Source: Nanobdellota archaeon (GTDB lineage Archaea > Nanobdellota > Nanobdellia > Woesearchaeales > JAGLGH01). Taken from it: a stretch of DNA of 7,053 bases. The stretch covers positions 1 through 7,053 of the forward strand of contig JAGLGH010000016.1 in NCBI GenBank assembly GCA_023144115.1, given 5' to 3'. The translations under genes were made by a program, and so were the position numbers. Every line of letters begins with the position of its first letter. Position 1 is the stretch's first letter. Below are positions 4,469-7,053 of this stretch, piece after piece. Under the pieces are notes generated by a model. It was not told the origin of the DNA. It ran no database searches and worked only from the letters and a program-made list of their open reading frames with translations.

Positions 4469-5803
4469 ATGAAAGAAAGTGAAACACTTGAGCTAAAACG
4501 CTCAACTTCAGAATTAAAGGAAGCAGTCATCTCAATAGTTGCCATCCTTAACAAGCATCAGAAAGGAGAGCTGTATTTTGGAATAAGGAATAATGGTCAT
4601 ATAATTGGACAGAATATCACAGAAAAGACAATAAGAGATATTTCAAAATCAATCTCAGACAATATTGAGCCAAAGATATTTCCTAAGATAATAGAAAAGC
4701 AAATAGAGGGTAAAGATTGCATTCACATAGAATTCTCAGGCAAAGAATGCTTATATTATGCTTTTGGCAGGGCGTGTATGAGAGTTGGTGATGAAGATAA
4801 AAAACTCAGTGCAAAAGAATTAGAGAATATGATTCTTAACAAAAATAAGGATAAATTAAAGTGGGACAATAAAATTTGTGATAATGCAAAAATAAATGAT
4901 ATCAGTGCAGCTAAGCTTAAAGTTTTTTTAAAGAATGCTGGATTAAAATACATTTCAATTGATAATTCTCTTGATAAATTAGGTCTGATTAAAAATGGAA
5001 AGTTATTAAACACTTCAATTCTTTTATTTGGGAAAGAACCCAGTACATTTTTTCCTAATGCAAGATTAAGATGCGCTGTTTTTGGCACTAAAGATACATC
5101 TTTTACAATTTCTATGCAGGATTATTCTGGAGATTTATTTTATCTGATTGAAAAAGCTGAACGATTTATACTGGAAAATATCCATATTGGGATGAAATTA
5201 GACGGTTTATATAGGATAGATGTTCCTGAAATTAATCAAAATGCATTTAGAGAAGCAGTGATTAATGCCTTCTGCCATAGAGATTATTATGAATATGATT
5301 CTGTAAATATTGCAATATTTAAAGATAGATTAGAAGTCAGAAGCGCTGGAGGTTTATATGGAAAACTTACAATTGAGCAGATAAAAAAAGAAATGGTATC
5401 TAAAAGAAGAAATGAACTGATTGCAGAAATGTTACATAAAGTCCATTTTGTCGAAAAATTGGGTAGAGGGATAAGCTTAATACTTTCTAAAGAACCAACT
5501 GCTGATTTTAAGGAAATCTCTGGGATGTTTATTACAACATTCAAGAGGAAGTCATATGTCGGTAAAGATGTCGGTAAAGATGTCGGTAAAAAGTTATCAA
5601 AAGAAGAAAGACAGAAAATGATTATAGAAAAGATTAAGAATAATATGTCTTTGACATATATCTCATTAGCACATGAATTAAGAGTTAATGAAAAAACAAT
5701 TGAGAGAGACTTGCAAGAATTGAAGAAATTAGAAAGAATTAGATTTGTAGGAAATAAAAGAACCGGATATTGGGAGATTCTCAAAAATCAAATAGAACCC
5801 TAA
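4469..5803 (+). CDS. AlbA_2 (Schlafen-like) / GHKL ATPase-like / winged-helix protein
   Basis: The layout is that of the COG2865-type 'predicted transcriptional regulator' family, near its usual length (444 residues). Residues 1-125 form an AlbA_2 domain: ESETLELKRS (3-12), ILNKHQKGELYFGI (26-39) and AFGRACMRVGD (98-108). Residues about 190-360 match the GHKL-like ATPase part: NAFREAVINAFCHRDYY (258-274, the N-box), DRLEVRSAGGL (286-296; most relatives have PGG) and VEKLGRGI (328-335). The last 60 residues form a winged helix (LTYISLAHELRVNEKTIERDLQELKKLERI) ending RTGYWEIL. A VGKD repeat (364-374) links the ATPase part to the winged helix. The molecular function is not settled for the family: DNA-binding regulation is suggested by the winged helix, and AlbA_2 proteins also occur in defence settings. 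The gene reads more AT-rich than rtcB, and such proteins are often horizontally acquired. Confidence 0.88.
   Translation: MKESETLELKRSTSELKEAVISIVAILNKHQKGELYFGIRNNGHIIGQNITEKTIRDISKSISDNIEPKIFPKIIEKQIEGKDCIHIEFSGKECLYYAFGRACMRVGDEDKKLSAKELENMILNKNKDKLKWDNKICDNAKINDISAAKLKVFLKNAGLKYISIDNSLDKLGLIKNGKLLNTSILLFGKEPSTFFPNARLRCAVFGTKDTSFTISMQDYSGDLFYLIEKAERFILENIHIGMKLDGLYRIDVPEINQNAFREAVINAFCHRDYYEYDSVNIAIFKDRLEVRSAGGLYGKLTIEQIKKEMVSKRRNELIAEMLHKVHFVEKLGRGISLILSKEPTADFKEISGMFITTFKRKSYVGKDVGKDVGKKLSKEERQKMIIEKIKNNMSLTYISLAHELRVNEKTIERDLQELKKLERIRFVGNKRTGYWEILKNQIEP
5558..5592 (+). repeat. 12-base in-frame tandem repeat (VGKD linker)
   Basis: The unit gtcggtaaagat occurs twice exactly (5558-5569 and 5570-5581), followed by a third copy that diverges after nine bases (5582-5590). 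It encodes VGKD-VGKD-VGKK in the linker before the winged helix of the AlbA_2 protein. Similar VG-rich linker repeats are common at this point in the family. Copy number can change by slippage without breaking the frame. Confidence 0.85.
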
Positions 5804-5826
5804 ACATTTGACCTGATTCTATTATT

Positions 5827-7044
5827 TCAATCTCCAGCAATCCATCCTATGAATATGTTATCCTTGCTTCGATTTATCTTTATATTGACCATTCCTTTCT
5901 TTTTTGAGCATTTAGGGATTGCAATTACTCTTCCCTGCGCAACTGCGAGCATTTCATTCCTGAACCTACCCCTGCATACAAGCTCTGCTTTAATTATTTC
6001 TCCTCTTTTAAATGGTCTTGGCAGCTTTGGGCTTTGCATAAATGGGATTGGGATCTTAGTTAAATTTATGTCAAATTCTTTTTCCAATTTTTTTAAAAGA
6101 GCAAAGAAATCATCCCATTCCATCTGCTTTGCAGGATTTCTCCCGAACCTGTAGCTAAGAAAGTTCTGTATTCCCATCCATACTTCATGATTTTGCTTTA
6201 TCTCCTTGGCAAATTGGATTATCTTTGGTATTTCTTTGTCATTTATCCCTGGCACAAGTACTGGAGCTATTACCAGGTCAATCTTTGATGCGATGTATTT
6301 TGCAAGCAACTTGATTCTTTCAATATCAAGAGGAAAACTGGATATCTTTTTAGCAAGCTCAGAATCCATTGCATTTATTGAAAGGTTTATTCTTGTTAGC
6401 CCAGCATCTGCAAGCTCATCAATAAGCTTTTCTGACAGCAGTGTGCCATTTGTGTCAATTGATATAGTCTTCACTCCAGGTATTTTTGAGATGCCTCTGA
6501 TAAGCTCTATTATATCTCCATAAAGCAGAGGTTCGCCCTGACCTCCGATATGAGCTTCTATAGTCTCCATATTCTTATGCTTTGCAAGCTTTTTGAATTC
6601 TTCTATAAGATAATCTTTTTCAACAACAAAGTCAACAGATCTCTTTTCCTGAGCAACAGAGCAGTATATGCAGTCTATATTGCAGCTAGTTACTGGCTTA
6701 ATCTCGATAATGTTTGTGTCCCTGTCAACAAGCCCAAAATAATTTGTGCCAATTAGAGGGATGCCTGAATTCTTGTGAATGTATACAGTATCCTTGCCAC
6801 TGATTTTATTCTTAAGATGTGAAAAGCCTATGGAAAGAAGATAATTGAATTTGTTTTCAGCTTTATGTTGTTTTGTATTCTTAAATATGATTGCATGCTT
6901 TTCTATTTCAAATTCCGCAATCTTAGTTAGGTCAGATACTGGTATGTCAAAAAAGAATATCTTAAGAAAGTGAGCCCTAATATAATCCTCTTGTTCTTCA
7001 AATCTGAAGTCCTGAAATTCTAAACATACATCTGTATCTGCCAT
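5827..7044 (-). CDS. Radical SAM protein with C-terminal TRAM-like domain
   Basis: This is a predicted 4Fe-4S/S-adenosylmethionine enzyme. From the ATG at 7044, the cluster motif is CNIDCIYC (Cys121, Cys125, Cys128), followed by GGQGEP (167-172, SAM-contacting), DTNGTLL (197-203) and VLVPGIND (262-269). The last 50 residues (ELVCRGRFRNEMLAVAQ...KDNIFIGWI) resemble a TRAM-type beta-barrel, an RNA-binding fold known from tRNA-modifying methyltransferases and methylthiotransferases. The roughly 110 residues before the cluster are not recognised. The arrangement fits an uncharacterised archaeal group (COG2100-like); the substrate is unknown, and RNA is a reasonable inference because of the TRAM-like tail. 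The start is not certain: the frame stays open to the window edge (ATT GAT TTA before the ATG), so the protein could begin outside. It converges on the AlbA_2 gene with 23 bases between stops and no room for separate terminators. Confidence 0.88.
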   Translation of the reverse strand: MADTDVCLEFQDFRFEEQEDYIRAHFLKIFFFDIPVSDLTKIAEFEIEKHAIIFKNTKQHKAENKFNYLLSIGFSHLKNKISGKDTVYIHKNSGIPLIGTNYFGLVDRDTNIIEIKPVTSCNIDCIYCSVAQEKRSVDFVVEKDYLIEEFKKLAKHKNMETIEAHIGGQGEPLLYGDIIELIRGISKIPGVKTISIDTNGTLLSEKLIDELADAGLTRINLSINAMDSELAKKISSFPLDIERIKLLAKYIASKIDLVIAPVLVPGINDKEIPKIIQFAKEIKQNHEVWMGIQNFLSYRFGRNPAKQMEWDDFFALLKKLEKEFDINLTKIPIPFMQSPKLPRPFKRGEIIKAELVCRGRFRNEMLAVAQGRVIAIPKCSKKKGMVNIKINRSKDNIFIGWIAGD

Positions 7045-7053
7045 TAAATCAAT

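Overview
This is an AT-rich window from what looks like an archaeal chromosome, most likely a small-genome DPANN-type lineage such as Woesearchaeota or a relative; the lineage is inferred from style, not proven. The archaeal signs are AT-rich TATA elements about 26-30 bases upstream of start codons (leaderless or near-leaderless transcripts), an RtcB-type RNA ligase, a short zinc-ribbon/Hsp20-like protein of archaeal type, and an archaeal-style radical SAM protein with a TRAM-like tail.

Layout. The left edge holds the C-terminal part of rtcB (+, cut by the window). It is followed by a membrane-anchored PAS protein with no output domain (+). Convergent to it is a two-gene operon on the minus strand: a YrdC/TsaC-family threonylcarbamoyl-AMP synthase followed by an Icc-like metallophosphoesterase. 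From about 2920 to 3620 lies a stretch that conventional gene calling leaves almost empty. On the right are a zinc-ribbon/Hsp20-like protein (+), an AlbA_2 (Schlafen-like)/ATPase/winged-helix protein (+), and a convergent radical SAM enzyme with a TRAM-like C-terminus (-) that runs to the right edge.

The most interesting part is 3063-3501, read on the minus strand. It looks like a complete micro-operon. In order there is a TATA box (3501-3494), an 8+8 bp inverted repeat centred where transcription should begin (3487-3462), a leader with two stem-loops (3458-3422 and 3418-3370), a near-perfect Shine-Dalgarno and a 38-codon ORF (3347-3231), a second near-perfect Shine-Dalgarno and a 40-codon ORF (3218-3096), and a terminator-like hairpin starting in the second stop codon. 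The other promoters in the window appear leaderless, so the long structured leader and the strong Shine-Dalgarno sites set this unit apart. I recognise neither peptide.

How the genes may relate: RtcB (tRNA splicing/RNA repair), the TsaC-like enzyme (tRNA t6A synthesis) and possibly the TRAM-bearing radical SAM enzyme share an RNA theme. They are not one operon, however, and the shared theme may be chance.
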